A stretch of 64,000 nt of DNA from Vreelandella zhaodongensis (GTDB lineage Bacteria > Pseudomonadota > Gammaproteobacteria > Pseudomonadales > Halomonadaceae). Positions within the stretch are counted from its first letter, which is position 1, and each line of letters begins with the position of its first letter. The stretch lies in assembly GCF_013415115.1 (NCBI RefSeq), contig NZ_JACCDD010000006.1, positions 248,001 to 312,000 on the forward strand, written 5' to 3'. Of the stretch, positions 1-9,115 are shown in pieces. The notes beneath the pieces were generated by a model. That model ran no database searches. It had not been told where the DNA came from and was given only the letters and a program-made list of their open reading frames with translations. The translations under genes were made by a program, and so were the position numbers.

Positions 1-408
1 TATAATGCTTATCAAGGCTTCTATTGCGCCGCTAATAAAGCAGGCAGCCACAGCGACTTTCCAGGCTAGTTCTGCGTCACCGGTTAACTGTTTGGCAGGC
101 AGAAGAACGCCAAACAGAAAGACGAACATAACCGGAGTGGAAATACCGTAGGAGAGTGCGGTGACATCACTTCGGTTTTCCTTTCGCGCAAGTCTTGCGG
201 CACTCCATGCGTAATAGAAATTGCCTGCCATGACGGCGACGGCAGCACCTGGGAGTACCTGACCATAAACGATCGAGGCGGGGAACCCCATACCAAGCAT
301 TGTGATCGCAATGATGACAAAGTTGGCAATATTGTTCTGAAACAGGGCGAAGAACGCATCGGTATCTTCTTTTTTGTACCACGGGTAGTGAGTGCCGGCA
401 GCCGCCAT
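1..408 (-). CDS. NCS2-type nucleobase/xanthine permease, 5' part only
   Basis: This frame is open across the window edge, so only the first 136 codons of a longer gene are visible. The start is the ATG at 408. The translation opens with a short soluble stretch rich in K/D (YPWYKKEDTDAFFALFQNN) followed by hydrophobic segments, including FVIIAITMLGMGFPASIV and VMFVFLFGVLLPA, separated by a basic loop (AARLARKENRSDVTALSYGI). The FFALFQNN and TALSYGI-type motifs recall the branch of the xanthine/uracil permease superfamily that is distant from UraA. Substrate cannot be assigned. The C-terminal part lies outside the window. Inner-membrane location follows from the hydrophobicity. Confidence 0.65.
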   Translation of the reverse strand, partial: MAAAGTHYPWYKKEDTDAFFALFQNNIANFVIIAITMLGMGFPASIVYGQVLPGAAVAVMAGNFYYAWSAARLARKENRSDVTALSYGISTPVMFVFLFGVLLPAKQLTGDAELAWKVAVAACFISGAIEALISII

Positions 409-590
409 GTTAGGCCTCTTGGTTATAGTGTGTTGTATACAAGGCTATACTGAGTGTGCCGAAGGTTTGACTAATCGGTCAAGCATAGCATTGTAGCGGA
501 CGCCGCACGGGCGCCCCAGGCTCTGGCGGCAAGTGCGCAATTGTACACTTCAATTACTTGTCTGTTCAGCGGCTTAACATCTCATCAACA

Positions 591-621
591 AAAACGCCCA
601 GGCAATTTGCCTGGGCGTTTT
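591..621 (-). terminator. Rho-independent terminator of the phhB–aminotransferase unit
   Basis: A near-perfect inverted repeat (AAAACGCCCAGGCAA paired with TTGCCTGGGCGTTTT, one central base) lies 37 bases past the aminotransferase stop. The A/T arms give a U-tract on either strand. Confidence 0.8.
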
Positions 622-657
622 AGCCGTTGAGACTTATGTCACCAACTGATTCTGACG

Positions 658-1848
658 CTATGCGTTAACGGCAGCGATGGCCTTAGCAAGGTAAGGCAGA
701 TTCTCGTGGGAGAACCCTGCAACATTGGCACGGCCTGAGCGCACCATGTAAATGCCAAACTCGTCACGCAGGCGGTCTACTTGTTCCGGTGTTAAACCGG
801 TGTAAGAGAACATGCCGCGTTGTTCAGCAACACATGCGTACTTTTGGTCGAGACCATAGGGCTTGAGGGCTTCGACAAAGTCACGACGCAGCGTGTTAAT
901 ACGGTCGCGCATTTCGGTTAACTCTTCACGCCAAAGCGCAGAAAGCTCAGCATCGTGGAGAATTTCGCTAACAATCGCGCCACCGTGGGCGGGTGGGTTA
1001 GAGTAGTTCTCACGGGCTACAATCGCTGCTTGAGAGCGCACGTTTTCCATCTGCTCGGCGTCTTTTGCAATCAGGATCAAGCAACCAGTTCGTTCGCAGT
1101 AAATGCCAAAGTTCTTCGAGCAAGAGCTGGTGATGATGACTTCATCAAGGTTTTCGGCCAACAAACGAACACCGTAGGCGTCTTCGTCTAAGCCTTCCCC
1201 AAAGCCCTGGTAGGCAAAGTCAACCAAAGGCAGCAGTTTGCGCTCGCTCAGTACTGCCATCACCTCTTGCCACTGATCTTTAGAAAGATCAAAGCCGGTC
1301 GGGTTGTGGCAGCAGGCGTGCAGCACAACCACGTCGCCTTCCGGAATCTTTTTGAGCGCCGCTAGCATGCCATCGAAATCAAGACGGTTATCGGCGTCAA
1401 CGTAGGGGTATTTATGCAGCTCGATACCCGCAGCGGTGAAGATACCGTGGTGGTTGGGCCAGGTAGGGTCACTGACCCAAATCCCTTTTCCTGGGAGTTG
1501 GTGAGCAATAAAGTCAGCGGCTAAGCGCAGCGCGCCTGTTCCGCCGGGAGACTGGGTAGCGCTCGCGCGGTTGGCTTCCAATACGGCAGAGTCTTCGCCT
1601 AGCACCATTGGCAGTACGGCATCACCGTAAGCTGGGGCACCATGAGAACCAATATACGTTTTGGTGGTTTCATTCTTGAGCAGGCGAGCTTCTGCTTCCT
1701 TGACAGCACGCATGACTGGCGTGTTGCCTTGTGCATCGCGGTATACACCAACACCTAAATCTACTTTTTGCGGGTTGGTATCTTTTTTGAAAGCTTCGAT
1801 CAGCCCGAGAATGGCATCTCCAGGGACTCGCTCAATTTGCTCAAACAT
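658..1848 (-). CDS. phhC: Aromatic-amino-acid/aspartate aminotransferase (class I, PLP)
   Basis: The 396-residue protein matches the TyrB/AspC/PhhC family over its full length. Visible motifs are HNPTG (residues 181–185), the cofactor Asp in LLPLVDFAYQG (D210), the PLP-binding lysine in SSCSKNFGIY (K245) and the C-terminal substrate arginine region VRSGRANVAGFS. The reaction is 2-oxoglutarate-dependent transamination of aspartate or aromatic amino acids in the cytoplasm. Its start lies one base from the stop of phhB, so the two are surely cotranscribed. This is the phhB–phhC order known from the Pseudomonas phenylalanine hydroxylase operon, which favours the aromatic assignment. TyrB or AspC naming would also be defensible. 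Confidence 0.9.
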   Translation of the reverse strand: MFEQIERVPGDAILGLIEAFKKDTNPQKVDLGVGVYRDAQGNTPVMRAVKEAEARLLKNETTKTYIGSHGAPAYGDAVLPMVLGEDSAVLEANRASATQSPGGTGALRLAADFIAHQLPGKGIWVSDPTWPNHHGIFTAAGIELHKYPYVDADNRLDFDGMLAALKKIPEGDVVVLHACCHNPTGFDLSKDQWQEVMAVLSERKLLPLVDFAYQGFGEGLDEDAYGVRLLAENLDEVIITSSCSKNFGIYCERTGCLILIAKDAEQMENVRSQAAIVARENYSNPPAHGGAIVSEILHDAELSALWREELTEMRDRINTLRRDFVEALKPYGLDQKYACVAEQRGMFSYTGLTPEQVDRLRDEFGIYMVRSGRANVAGFSHENLPYLAKAIAAVNA

Positions 1849-1849
1849 T

Positions 1850-2188
1850 TTATTCGGCTACCTCGTCGGTTCTGGCGGCAAGAATGAAGTCATTTAGGTG
1901 CAGGCCTTTAATTTCGTGGGACCACCATGTCACAGTAGTTTTTCCCCACTCAGTAACGATGACTGGGTGATGACCGGCCTGCTCTGCGATACTGCCTACG
2001 CGCTGGGTAAATGCCAGGGCATCGGCAAAGTTTCGAAACGTAAATTGTCTCGATAGCTTCATGATGCCATCGTGCTCAACAATCTGCCACTCTGGAAGTG
2101 CGCTAAGGTGGTGCTGGGATTCGCTATGACCCAAGGGGGTAGCATTACCACTGCAGGGCTCGCAGGCTGTTTTTGCAAGTGTTGTCAT
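1850..2188 (-). CDS. phhB: Pterin-4a-carbinolamine dehydratase
   Basis: The 112-residue protein has the family core: [23 protein letters not shown] (split here by reading, residues near 68–92) and the following [15 protein letters not shown]. The paired histidines of AGHHP are the active-site signature. It dehydrates 4a-hydroxytetrahydrobiopterin, the product of phenylalanine hydroxylase, so the pterin can be recycled. An AGGAGG site six bases before the ATG supports this start. The N-terminal ~25 residues containing two cysteines are not part of the family core. The expected partner phhA (the hydroxylase) is not in this window. Confidence 0.92.
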   Translation of the reverse strand: MTTLAKTACEPCSGNATPLGHSESQHHLSALPEWQIVEHDGIMKLSRQFTFRNFADALAFTQRVGSIAEQAGHHPVIVTEWGKTTVTWWSHEIKGLHLNDFILAARTDEVAE

Positions 2189-2216
2189 GGGGTGCCTCCT
2201 ATTGATGACTCCTCTA

Positions 2217-3116
2217 TCAGGGTAGAAGGCTTACACAGTCGCGACCATCCTCTTTTGCACTGTAAAGTGCTTGGTCAGCACGCTCTATCATATTGCGTAA
2301 AGGCTCACCGCAGCGATACTCCGCAACGCCAATGCTAAGTGTTACTTCACCTTCGCCTATTCCGAAATCATGAGAGGCGATGGCATGGCGCAGACGGTCT
2401 GCGAGCTTATGGCATTGCTGCAGCGGCGTCAGCGGCAACACGACCATAAACTCTTCACCGCCCAGCCTTGCCACCATATCTTCACAGCGCAGAAGCAACT
2501 GGGTTTGCATAGCGAGTTGTTGGAGTACGTTATCTCCCTGGAGATGGCCCCAGCGGTCATTGAGTTTTTTAAAATGATCAACATCCAGCATCATAATAGA
2601 CAAGGGAGTACCATGCCGAGTACTTAGTGATGCTAAGTGAGTTAAATGAACCATGAGTTTGCGGCGGTTTGGTAGTCCCGTTAATGGGTCTGTATCGCAC
2701 AGTTTTCGCAGGCGCTGCTCTTCGGCTACTTGGTCAGTGATGTCCATCATCATGCCGTTCCAGCGCACGCCATTCTCGGTTGGCTCTGGATTTGCACTGA
2801 CAGCTATCCAATGAGGTTTTTCTTTGGGAAAAGGCAGTCGGAAGCGGGTGGTAAGCGGCAGCATCCAGCGCGCTGATCGTTCAATTGCCGACATGATTTT
2901 CGGGTGGTCGCTGCCTGTTAATTGTTCGATCAGATTGCCGGCATCTTCTGTTAGCTGGGGTCGATCAATCAGTGCTAACGCTTCTCCACCACCTTCAAGA
3001 TAGGGGAAGTTCATACGGCCGCAGTGTGATCGGTAGAATTGGAAAATAACCCCAGGGATATGGGGGACTAGGTTGTCAGCACTATGTGGTGTAGGGATCA
3101 TGTCATTCACGGGCAT
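2217..3116 (-). CDS. PAS–GGDEF diguanylate cyclase
   Basis: The protein has 299 residues. Residues about 15–130 look like a PAS/PAC sensor, ending in [26 protein letters not shown] domain follows, starting at [10 protein letters not shown] (143–152), with metal-site [10 protein letters not shown] (178–187) and the catalytic GGEEF at 219–223. The inhibitory RxxD motif (RCED, 210–213) sits exactly five residues before GGEEF, so product inhibition by c-di-GMP is expected. There is no transmembrane segment or signal peptide, so it should sense a cytoplasmic cue. It lies divergent from cobA across an AT-rich gap. Input signal and output pathway are unknown. Confidence 0.9.
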   Translation of the reverse strand: MPVNDMIPTPHSADNLVPHIPGVIFQFYRSHCGRMNFPYLEGGGEALALIDRPQLTEDAGNLIEQLTGSDHPKIMSAIERSARWMLPLTTRFRLPFPKEKPHWIAVSANPEPTENGVRWNGMMMDITDQVAEEQRLRKLCDTDPLTGLPNRRKLMVHLTHLASLSTRHGTPLSIMMLDVDHFKKLNDRWGHLQGDNVLQQLAMQTQLLLRCEDMVARLGGEEFMVVLPLTPLQQCHKLADRLRHAIASHDFGIGEGEVTLSIGVAEYRCGEPLRNMIERADQALYSAKEDGRDCVSLLP

Positions 3117-3229
3117 GCGTGAAGCTCCAGAGCATATGCCAAATAAAAGTTAATTGTGAAGATTAGCCCTAAAAACGTAATGAATATGTAAGCTATTGCT
3201 GACAATTTTACTAATTGTTAACATAATTT

Positions 3230-3245
3230 AGAATAAGCTTATTCT
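3230..3245. promoter_or_regulatory. 16-bp perfect palindrome in AT-rich divergent promoter region
   Basis: AGAATAAGCTTATTCT is self-complementary and lies midway between the divergent diguanylate cyclase and cobA genes, in a 240-base gap much richer in A/T than its surroundings. It has the form of a dimeric regulator site. No known operator consensus was matched. Confidence 0.35.
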
Positions 3246-3359
3246 TAAATAGAATTAGTAAGGGTTTTAAGCATCCCACGTAGAGATATTGGCACTATCC
3301 ACTAAAATATATTACTTTTTTGAATATTAAATAGTTTTTTTATTACTGGAGTGTTTTTC

Positions 3360-4223
3360 TTGAATGCAGCAAGCGTGGATGATGTCCTGCTAGGTGAGCA
3401 CGCCTGCACTAAAAGGGTTGGCGATGACGGTATCGTGAGCTTGGTGGGCGCGGGCCCAGGTGATCCTGAGCTACTCACACTTAAAGCCTATAAGCGGCTG
3501 CTAATGGCAGAGGTGGTGCTTCATGACCGGCTTGTCAGCGATGAAATCTTGGCGTTAATTGGCGAGCAGGCTGTTCAATATTATGTCGGTAAAGCGATGT
3601 CCTCACACAGTGTGCCCCAAGATCGTATTAATGAAACGTTGGTCAATTGGGCGAAGCAGGGTAAGCGCGTTGTCCGTTTGAAAGGTGGTGACCCGTTTAT
3701 TTTTGGCCGAGGTGGGGAAGAGCTTGAGACGCTGGTGGCGGCTAAGGTCAATGTAGAAGTTATTCCCGGCATTACAGCGGCGTCAGGGTGTGCTGCATAC
3801 GCCGGCATACCCTTAACGCATCGTGACCATGCTCAGTCAGTTCGCTTCGTGACAGGGCACTTGCAAAGCGGCGATTCCCTGCTTGATTGGCAAGCACTGT
3901 CTCGACCAGGGCAAACACTGGTGTTCTACATGGGGCTGAGCAACCTACAAAACATCTGCCAAGCACTAATAAAGCATGGGATAGTGCCAAGCACACCGTT
4001 AGCGCTCATCGAACAAGGAACAACGCAGCAGCAGCGCACTCATATAGGTTCACTTGATCAGTTACCTGCTGCATTTCTGAACGGGAATATCAAGCCGCCG
4101 ACACTTCTTATTATTGGCAGCGTGGTCTCTCTTCATGCCTCGCTCTCTTGGTTTGAAGCGTCTGATGGATGTGCCGTAGGATTTGGTGAGAGCAAGCATC
4201 TGCCAGCTGATAGGGATTGTTAA
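3360..4223 (+). CDS. cobA: Uroporphyrinogen-III C-methyltransferase (SUMT)
   Basis: It transfers two methyl groups from S-adenosylmethionine to uroporphyrinogen III, giving precorrin-2 for siroheme (and cobalamin where made). The SAM-pocket and substrate motifs are plain: VSLVGAGPGDPELLTLKA, VVLHDRLVS, VRLKGGDPFIFGRGGEE and the PGITAASGCAAYAGIPLTHR region. The frame is open from GTG at 3351, but the only ribosome site (TGGAG, 3347–3351) overlaps that codon and is eight bases before the TTG at 3360, which I prefer. At 287 residues it is a stand-alone methyltransferase, not the trifunctional CysG. No nitrite or sulfite reductase gene is adjacent. The last ~25 residues are not conserved. Confidence 0.88.
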   Translation: MNAASVDDVLLGEHACTKRVGDDGIVSLVGAGPGDPELLTLKAYKRLLMAEVVLHDRLVSDEILALIGEQAVQYYVGKAMSSHSVPQDRINETLVNWAKQGKRVVRLKGGDPFIFGRGGEELETLVAAKVNVEVIPGITAASGCAAYAGIPLTHRDHAQSVRFVTGHLQSGDSLLDWQALSRPGQTLVFYMGLSNLQNICQALIKHGIVPSTPLALIEQGTTQQQRTHIGSLDQLPAAFLNGNIKPPTLLIIGSVVSLHASLSWFEASDGCAVGFGESKHLPADRDC

Positions 4224-4357
4224 TAATTTCGCGTTTAATTCAGGTTCCTTGATCACTGGCGAGATGTTTCTAGATGTGTATGCTAGTAAAAGAGTGTCAT
4301 GTGCTAAATGCCTATCAACGCTGCTGGTTTCGGTAGCCTAGAAGAGAGGGACGCAGT

Positions 4358-5482
4358 ATGTCAGAAGCAAACCACTCGGATCATCCAGCGCCGGCAAGCA
4401 AGCCGGACATGAAAACGCTTTTCAAGGACAACCGTGTCAAAGGGATCGCTGGTATTGCCGCCATTGCGGTTATTTGGGCAATCATGGCGCAATCTAACTC
4501 AGGTGCTCGGCAGGATCGTGTCGAAACATTAGAAGGCCAGCTAGCCAGCGTTGAGCAAGATAACAGCCAGCTCAGCCAGCGTATTGCAGAAGTTGAGCAA
4601 GCTGAGACCGACTTAAGTGCAATGCGTGAAGAAATGGCTTCGTTGGAAGAGCAGAAAGCCCAGGCAGAAAGTGAACTTGAGTCCGCTCAACGTGATGCAA
4701 GTGCCGTGGAGTCTCGTTTAGAAGAGCTAGAGGCTGAACGCGATGCACTCCAGCAAGAGGTTGATGCTTTAAATGAGCAGATAGAAAGCGCCGAGAGTGA
4801 CATGCAAGCGCTGAAAGAGGAGCGTGATGAGGTGGTTGAGGCGCGTGATGAGGCCGAATCAGCGCGTCAGGAAGCCGAAGAAGCTCGTCAAAGTGCAGAA
4901 CAAGCTCGCCAAGAGGCGGAGTCTGCACGCCAGCAAGCAGAAGAGGAGCGTCAGCAGGCAGTTGACGACTTGAAGGCGGCTGAAGAAGAATTAGCGGGCT
5001 TGGAGTCTCAGGTAAACGAAGCTAACGAACAGCTTGCTGGGATCGAAGAGGAAATTGCAGCCACCCAAAGTACCTTGGATGAACTGGAAAGTGAGCGGGA
5101 TTCCTTAACCAGCGAGCGTGATGCGTTACAAAGTGACGTTGATGGGTTGACCGAACTTCGCCAGGAAGAAGAGCAGAGCCTGAACCAAGTGCGTACCGAG
5201 ATGGATGATCTGATGGTGGCGCTGGAAATTGGCCGTGAAGAGGTTGCCCAGGTAGAGAGCGACATTGAAGCACGTGAGGGGCAGCTTGCTCGTTTAGAGA
5301 CTCAGCTAAATGATTGGCGCGAAGAGCTTTCATCGCTAGAGAGCCGGTTGCACGTTGACGATGCTGCTAATGATGAAGTGCCTGCGCTCGCTGGGCAAGA
5401 TGACAGCGCTGACGATGCTTCCGGCGGTGATGAGCCTGAGGAAGACGAGGCAACGGAAGAAGAGCAGCAAAGTAGCAACTGA
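4358..5482 (+). CDS. Membrane-anchored long coiled-coil protein, unknown function
   Basis: I do not recognise the family. The 374 residues comprise a short hydrophilic N-terminus, one transmembrane segment (GIAGIAAIAVIWAIMA, about 29–44), then about 290 residues of almost unbroken coiled coil rich in E, A, Q and R, and a very acidic tail (DDSADDASGGDEPEEDEATEE). Six clean heptads of the type ARQEAEE occur at residues 162–203. The topology is probably a cytoplasmic N-terminus with a periplasmic rod, but the reverse cannot be excluded. A GAGAGGGA stretch precedes the ATG. Low-complexity coiled coils can match SMC or TolA-like proteins spuriously, so no role is assigned. Confidence 0.8.
   Translation: MSEANHSDHPAPASKPDMKTLFKDNRVKGIAGIAAIAVIWAIMAQSNSGARQDRVETLEGQLASVEQDNSQLSQRIAEVEQAETDLSAMREEMASLEEQKAQAESELESAQRDASAVESRLEELEAERDALQQEVDALNEQIESAESDMQALKEERDEVVEARDEAESARQEAEEARQSAEQARQEAESARQQAEEERQQAVDDLKAAEEELAGLESQVNEANEQLAGIEEEIAATQSTLDELESERDSLTSERDALQSDVDGLTELRQEEEQSLNQVRTEMDDLMVALEIGREEVAQVESDIEAREGQLARLETQLNDWREELSSLESRLHVDDAANDEVPALAGQDDSADDASGGDEPEEDEATEEEQQSSN
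4841..4966 (+). repeat. Six imperfect 21-bp tandem repeats encoding heptads
   Basis: Each unit encodes a seven-residue heptad of the form A-R-x-x-A-E-x (ARDEAES, ARQEAEE, ARQSAEQ, ARQEAES, ARQQAEE, ERQQAVD). The DNA units differ mainly at third positions, so the array is old or selected for protein sequence. It could vary in copy number between strains. Confidence 0.75.
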
Positions 5483-5520
5483 CATGGCAGTGTAGCGCGG
5501 CTCATCGCCTGCGTGCACGG

Positions 5521-5554
5521 AAGCGGATGTGGGTAACCCCTACATCCGCTTTTT
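5521..5554 (+). terminator. Rho-independent terminator after the coiled-coil gene
   Basis: AAGCGGATGT (5521–5530) pairs with ACATCCGCTT (5542–5551), with GGG/CCC pairing inside the loop and a T run after the stem. It also covers the earliest possible start codon of the following apbC frame (5529), which argues against that start. Confidence 0.85.
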
Positions 5555-5636
5555 GCATCTTGGTTTAGAAATGAGTTGCCTAGGAGTATCATTCACACCA
5601 CGCGAGTTATGGTCACAAATGACGGGAGTGCCATTG

Positions 5637-6437
5637 ATGGATGGTGTAAAACATATTGTTGCAGTGGCATCGGGTAAGGGAGGGGTCGGTAAATCGACCA
5701 TCACCGTTAACTTGGCACTAGCGCTTGCAGCCCAAGGGTATCGTGTTGGGGTGCTGGACGCTGATATCTATGGGCCTAGTCAGGCACAGATGCTAGGTGT
5801 AAAAGAGGGGGTGCGGCCTCAGTCGGCGGAGGATAATAAATTCCTGCCGCTAGAAGCGCATGGCCTTCAGGCGATGTCGATGGCCTTTATGGTTAACACC
5901 CGTGAGGCAATGGTATGGCGTGGGCCTATGGTGGTTGGTGCGTTTCAGCAAATGTTGACCCAAACTAAGTGGGATAATCTTGATTTTCTGCTGATTGACA
6001 TGCCGCCAGGCACTGGCGATATCCAGCTGACGCTGGCGCAAAAAGTACCTGTTTCTGGTGCGGTTATTGTGACAACGCCTCAGGACATTGCGTTACTGGA
6101 TGCGCGTAAGGGCATTGAAATGTTCCGTAAAGTCAATGTGCCAGTGCTGGGTGTCGTGGAGAATATGAGCCTATACCACTGCGAAAAATGCGGCCATGAA
6201 GCAGCCATTTTTGGTACAGGCGGCGGAGATCAAATTGCTCAGGAGTACGACACGATGGTGCTCGGGCGGTTACCATTAACGCTGTCTATTCGTGAGCTGG
6301 CTGACTCAGGTCGGCCTAGTGTAGTTTCCGAGCCCGATAGCTCCGTTAGCCGTACCTTTGCAGATATTGCCAGACAAGTGGCGCAATCGGTGAGTGCCAG
6401 CCAAAGCGGCGGCCCCACCATCTCTTTTAGCGAGTGA
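5637..6437 (+). CDS. apbC: Iron-sulfur cluster carrier ATPase, Mrp/ApbC family (short form)
   Basis: This is a P-loop NTPase of the MinD/Mrp class. It has the deviant Walker A VASGKGGVGKST just after the start, GVLDADIYGPSQ, LLIDMPPGTGD, and a CxxC pair (YHCEKCGHE) that in ApbC/Nbp35 proteins holds the bridging Fe-S cluster. Such proteins carry Fe-S clusters to apo-enzymes in the cytoplasm. GGGAG at 5624–5628 is eight bases before the ATG at 5637, giving 266 residues; upstream starts overlap a terminator or lack a ribosome site. The N-terminal MIP18/DUF59 domain of E. coli Mrp is absent. dcd follows after 11 bases. Confidence 0.9.
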   Translation: MDGVKHIVAVASGKGGVGKSTITVNLALALAAQGYRVGVLDADIYGPSQAQMLGVKEGVRPQSAEDNKFLPLEAHGLQAMSMAFMVNTREAMVWRGPMVVGAFQQMLTQTKWDNLDFLLIDMPPGTGDIQLTLAQKVPVSGAVIVTTPQDIALLDARKGIEMFRKVNVPVLGVVENMSLYHCEKCGHEAAIFGTGGGDQIAQEYDTMVLGRLPLTLSIRELADSGRPSVVSEPDSSVSRTFADIARQVAQSVSASQSGGPTISFSE

Positions 6438-6448
6438 TGAAGTAGCAC

Positions 6449-7015
6449 ATGAGTATTAAATCAGATAAGTGGATTCGTCGCATGGCGCAAAGCGATGCCA
6501 TGATTGAGCCGTTTGAGGCAGAGCAAGTACGCTATGTTAATGATCAGCGAGTCATTTCCTATGGCACGTCAAGCTACGGCTATGATGTGCGCTGTGCTGA
6601 CGAATTTAAGGTGTTTACTAATATCCATTCAGCCATTGTCGACCCCAAGGCATTTGACGATAAGAGCTTTGTCGATATAAAGGGCGATGTGTGTATTATT
6701 CCACCCAACTCCTTTGCATTGGCGCGCACGGTTGAATATTTTCGTATTCCTCGCAACGTGCTTACCATTTGTCTCGGTAAATCCACTTACGCGCGTTGCG
6801 GTATTATTGTGAACGTAACGCCTCTGGAGCCAGAGTGGGAAGGGCATGTGACACTGGAGTTTTCAAATACGACGAACCTACCGGCCAAAATTTACGCCAA
6901 TGAAGGAATAGCGCAGATGCTATTTCTTGAGTCTGATGAGGTATGTGAGACGTCCTACAAAGATCGCGGTGGTAAATATATGGGCCAGCGTGGCGTAACG
7001 TTGCCTCGTACCTAA
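6449..7015 (+). CDS. dcd: dCTP deaminase
   Basis: It deaminates dCTP to dUTP, the main route to dTTP precursors in enterobacteria and relatives. The 188 residues match the family length. Visible are [23 protein letters not shown] (with R116) and [19 protein letters not shown], where E137 corresponds to the catalytic glutamate. The C-terminal [18 protein letters not shown] is the nucleotide-triphosphate lid. It lies 11 bases after apbC, is presumably cotranscribed with it, and ends at a strong terminator. Confidence 0.96.
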   Translation: MSIKSDKWIRRMAQSDAMIEPFEAEQVRYVNDQRVISYGTSSYGYDVRCADEFKVFTNIHSAIVDPKAFDDKSFVDIKGDVCIIPPNSFALARTVEYFRIPRNVLTICLGKSTYARCGIIVNVTPLEPEWEGHVTLEFSNTTNLPAKIYANEGIAQMLFLESDEVCETSYKDRGGKYMGQRGVTLPRT

Positions 7016-7037
7016 TATTAAGTCGCCGTTTTAATGC

Positions 7038-7077
7038 AAAACGCCTTACGCGCTCATAGCGGTAAGGCGTTTTTTTT
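7038..7077. terminator. Bidirectional terminator between dcd and purN
   Basis: AAAACGCCTTAC pairs with GTAAGGCGTTTT, with a further CGCT/AGCG inner stem and T runs on both sides. It can serve the convergent dcd and purN transcripts. Confidence 0.85.
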
Positions 7078-7093
7078 AAGACGACATAGCGGG

Positions 7094-7852
7094 TTAGGCG
7101 TCTTCGTCTAGAGTTTCATCCAGCTCTTCAGCGGCATCAGCATGGGATAAACGCATGCCATGAGGAGGGAGTGGGTGGCCGTCCATGGTGGCGTTTTCGG
7201 CGGTGTACTTTAGCCGGCCTTCTAAGAACCACTGTACGGCGATAGGGAAAATCAAGTGCTCCCGGGCGTGTACTTTTTCCTTCAGTGTTTCGACGGTATC
7301 TTCACTGGTGACGCTCAGCTCTGCTTGCAACACAACGGGGCCGCCATCGAGCTCTTCAGTGACAAAATGCACGCTGCAGCCATGCAGTGCTACGCCCTCT
7401 GCTAGTGCACGAGCATGGGTATTCAGTCCTTGATAGGCAGGTAGCAGAGAAGGGTGAATATTGAGCACTCTGCCTAGGAAGCGTTGCACAAAGCGTGGCG
7501 TTAGAATCCGCATAAAGCCCGCAAGGACGATTAAGTCGGGTTCGTGACGCTCAATCACTTTTATAAGTGCACCATCATAGGCGTCGCGGCTGTCATATTC
7601 CCGGTGGGGTAGTGCCACCGCTTCAATATTTGCTTCCAGCGCTCGCTTTAGACCATAGGCATCTGGCTCATTAGAGATGACGGCCACGATCTCACCGCCA
7701 AGCCGATCATGACGCTGTGCGTCAATTAGTGCCTGTAAATTACTGCCGCTGCCAGAAATCAACACAACGATCCGTCGAGCGGTTGCTGGCTCTGCTGTCA
7801 TGTCGTTTAGGGTGTCGTTAAACGTGCTGCTATTGTGGTCAGTGCTGCTCAT
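7094..7852 (-). CDS. purN: Phosphoribosylglycinamide formyltransferase
   Basis: It carries out the third step of purine synthesis, formylating GAR with 10-formyl-THF. Recognisable are [24 protein letters not shown], and the catalytic region [21 protein letters not shown] (N, H), followed by [17 protein letters not shown] with the active-site Asp. It is longer than E. coli PurN (252 against 212 residues) because of an N-terminal hydrophilic extension of about 25 residues and a C-terminal acidic tail. An internal ATG (residue 18, NDMTAEP) is an alternative start. Its ATG overlaps the purM stop by four bases, so the two are translationally coupled. Confidence 0.95.
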   Translation of the reverse strand: MSSTDHNSSTFNDTLNDMTAEPATARRIVVLISGSGSNLQALIDAQRHDRLGGEIVAVISNEPDAYGLKRALEANIEAVALPHREYDSRDAYDGALIKVIERHEPDLIVLAGFMRILTPRFVQRFLGRVLNIHPSLLPAYQGLNTHARALAEGVALHGCSVHFVTEELDGGPVVLQAELSVTSEDTVETLKEKVHAREHLIFPIAVQWFLEGRLKYTAENATMDGHPLPPHGMRLSHADAAEELDETLDEDA

Positions 7853-8916
7853 GCGCGAAGGTTCTCCAAAACGACGGCTTCCTCCTGGCGCTGGATAATT
7901 TTCCCAATCTGGTAAACGGTCTCTCCTTGAGCCTGCAGATGCGCCATGGCCTGTTCAGCGTGAGCCTGAGGCACCACAACCACCATGCCGATGCCGCAGT
8001 TCAGAACGCGGTGCATTTCAGTTTCACTAACGTTGCCTTGGGCTTGTAACCAATTAAATACTTCGGGGCGCTGCCAAGTTGAAAGATCAACGTGAGCCGC
8101 GAGGGTATCTGGTAGAACACGAGGAATGTTTTCCAGTAAACCGCCACCCGTAATGTGGGAAAGCGCGTGAACTGGAATGTCGGTGCCACGCATCATCGAC
8201 AACAGTGATTTCACATAGATGCGGGTGGGGGCCATCAAGGCATTGCCGAGTGGCTGGCCGTCAACCGTGTCAGTTAATGACGCGTTACTTACTTCTAAGA
8301 TTTTGCGAATAAGCGAGTAGCCATTGGAGTGCGGGCCAGAAGAGGCCAAGCCAAGCAGAACATCGCCTTCGGCAACGTTGCTGCCATCCAAGATATCGGC
8401 TTTTTCAACGACGCCAACACAAAAGCCTGCTAAGTCGTAATCACTGCCTTCGTACATACCAGGCATTTCAGCGGTTTCACCACCGACAAGTGCACACCCC
8501 GCCAGTTCGCAACCAGCGCCAATGCCAGTCACTACATCGGCTGCGATATCCACATCAAGCTTTCCCGTGGCATAGTAGTCAAGGAACAGCAGCGGCTCAG
8601 CACCCGCTACGATCAAATCGTTGACGCACATAGCGACAAGGTCGATGCCAATGGTGTCATGCTTGCCAAGATCCATGGCGAGGCGCAACTTAGTGCCGAC
8701 ACCATCAGTGCCGGATACCAGTACGGGTTGTTTATAGCCAGCGGGCAGCTCGCACAGTGCTCCAAACCCGCCAAGGCCTCCCATTACCTCAGGGCGAGTG
8801 GTGCGTTTGGCAACGTGTTTGATACGGTCAACCAGCGCGTTGCCGGCATCAATATCGACACCTGCGTCTTTGTAGCTGAGTGAAGGAGTAGCCGGAGAAG
8901 TGGAGGTCTCGGTCAT
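7849..8916 (-). CDS. purM: Phosphoribosylformylglycinamidine cyclo-ligase (AIR synthetase)
   Basis: It closes the imidazole ring of AIR at the fifth step of purine synthesis, using ATP. The frame is open from 9039, but family alignment and an AGGA ribosome site place the start at the ATG at 8916 (MTETSTS…), giving 355 residues. Motifs include [13 protein letters not shown], the glycine-rich [37 protein letters not shown] and [11 protein letters not shown]. It is the first gene of a purMN pair that points away from the permease–hda unit, the arrangement common in pseudomonads. No clear PurR operator was seen upstream. Confidence 0.95.
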   Translation of the reverse strand: MTETSTSPATPSLSYKDAGVDIDAGNALVDRIKHVAKRTTRPEVMGGLGGFGALCELPAGYKQPVLVSGTDGVGTKLRLAMDLGKHDTIGIDLVAMCVNDLIVAGAEPLLFLDYYATGKLDVDIAADVVTGIGAGCELAGCALVGGETAEMPGMYEGSDYDLAGFCVGVVEKADILDGSNVAEGDVLLGLASSGPHSNGYSLIRKILEVSNASLTDTVDGQPLGNALMAPTRIYVKSLLSMMRGTDIPVHALSHITGGGLLENIPRVLPDTLAAHVDLSTWQRPEVFNWLQAQGNVSETEMHRVLNCGIGMVVVVPQAHAEQAMAHLQAQGETVYQIGKIIQRQEEAVVLENLRA

Positions 8917-9115
8917 GACGGGTCCTGTGAAGCCTATAGCAGTACGGGTAGTGCTGGCGCGTTGGCCAGTGCCGGGGCGATAACAAGGCAGATTGTAACA
9001 CCGAGAGACGTAAGTCGCATCGATGTGCGGCGTTAACAAAGGCTCACTATGCTACTTTTGTTACTCTTTAGTAGGCTAATGCACTAACCATCTTTCCAGG
9101 AGGGATACCGAGATC

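Noticed and set aside
5529..5636. Longer N-terminus for ApbC (302 residues)
   Set aside because: The first 36 codons include a rho-independent terminator and lack a ribosome site or homology to MIP18.
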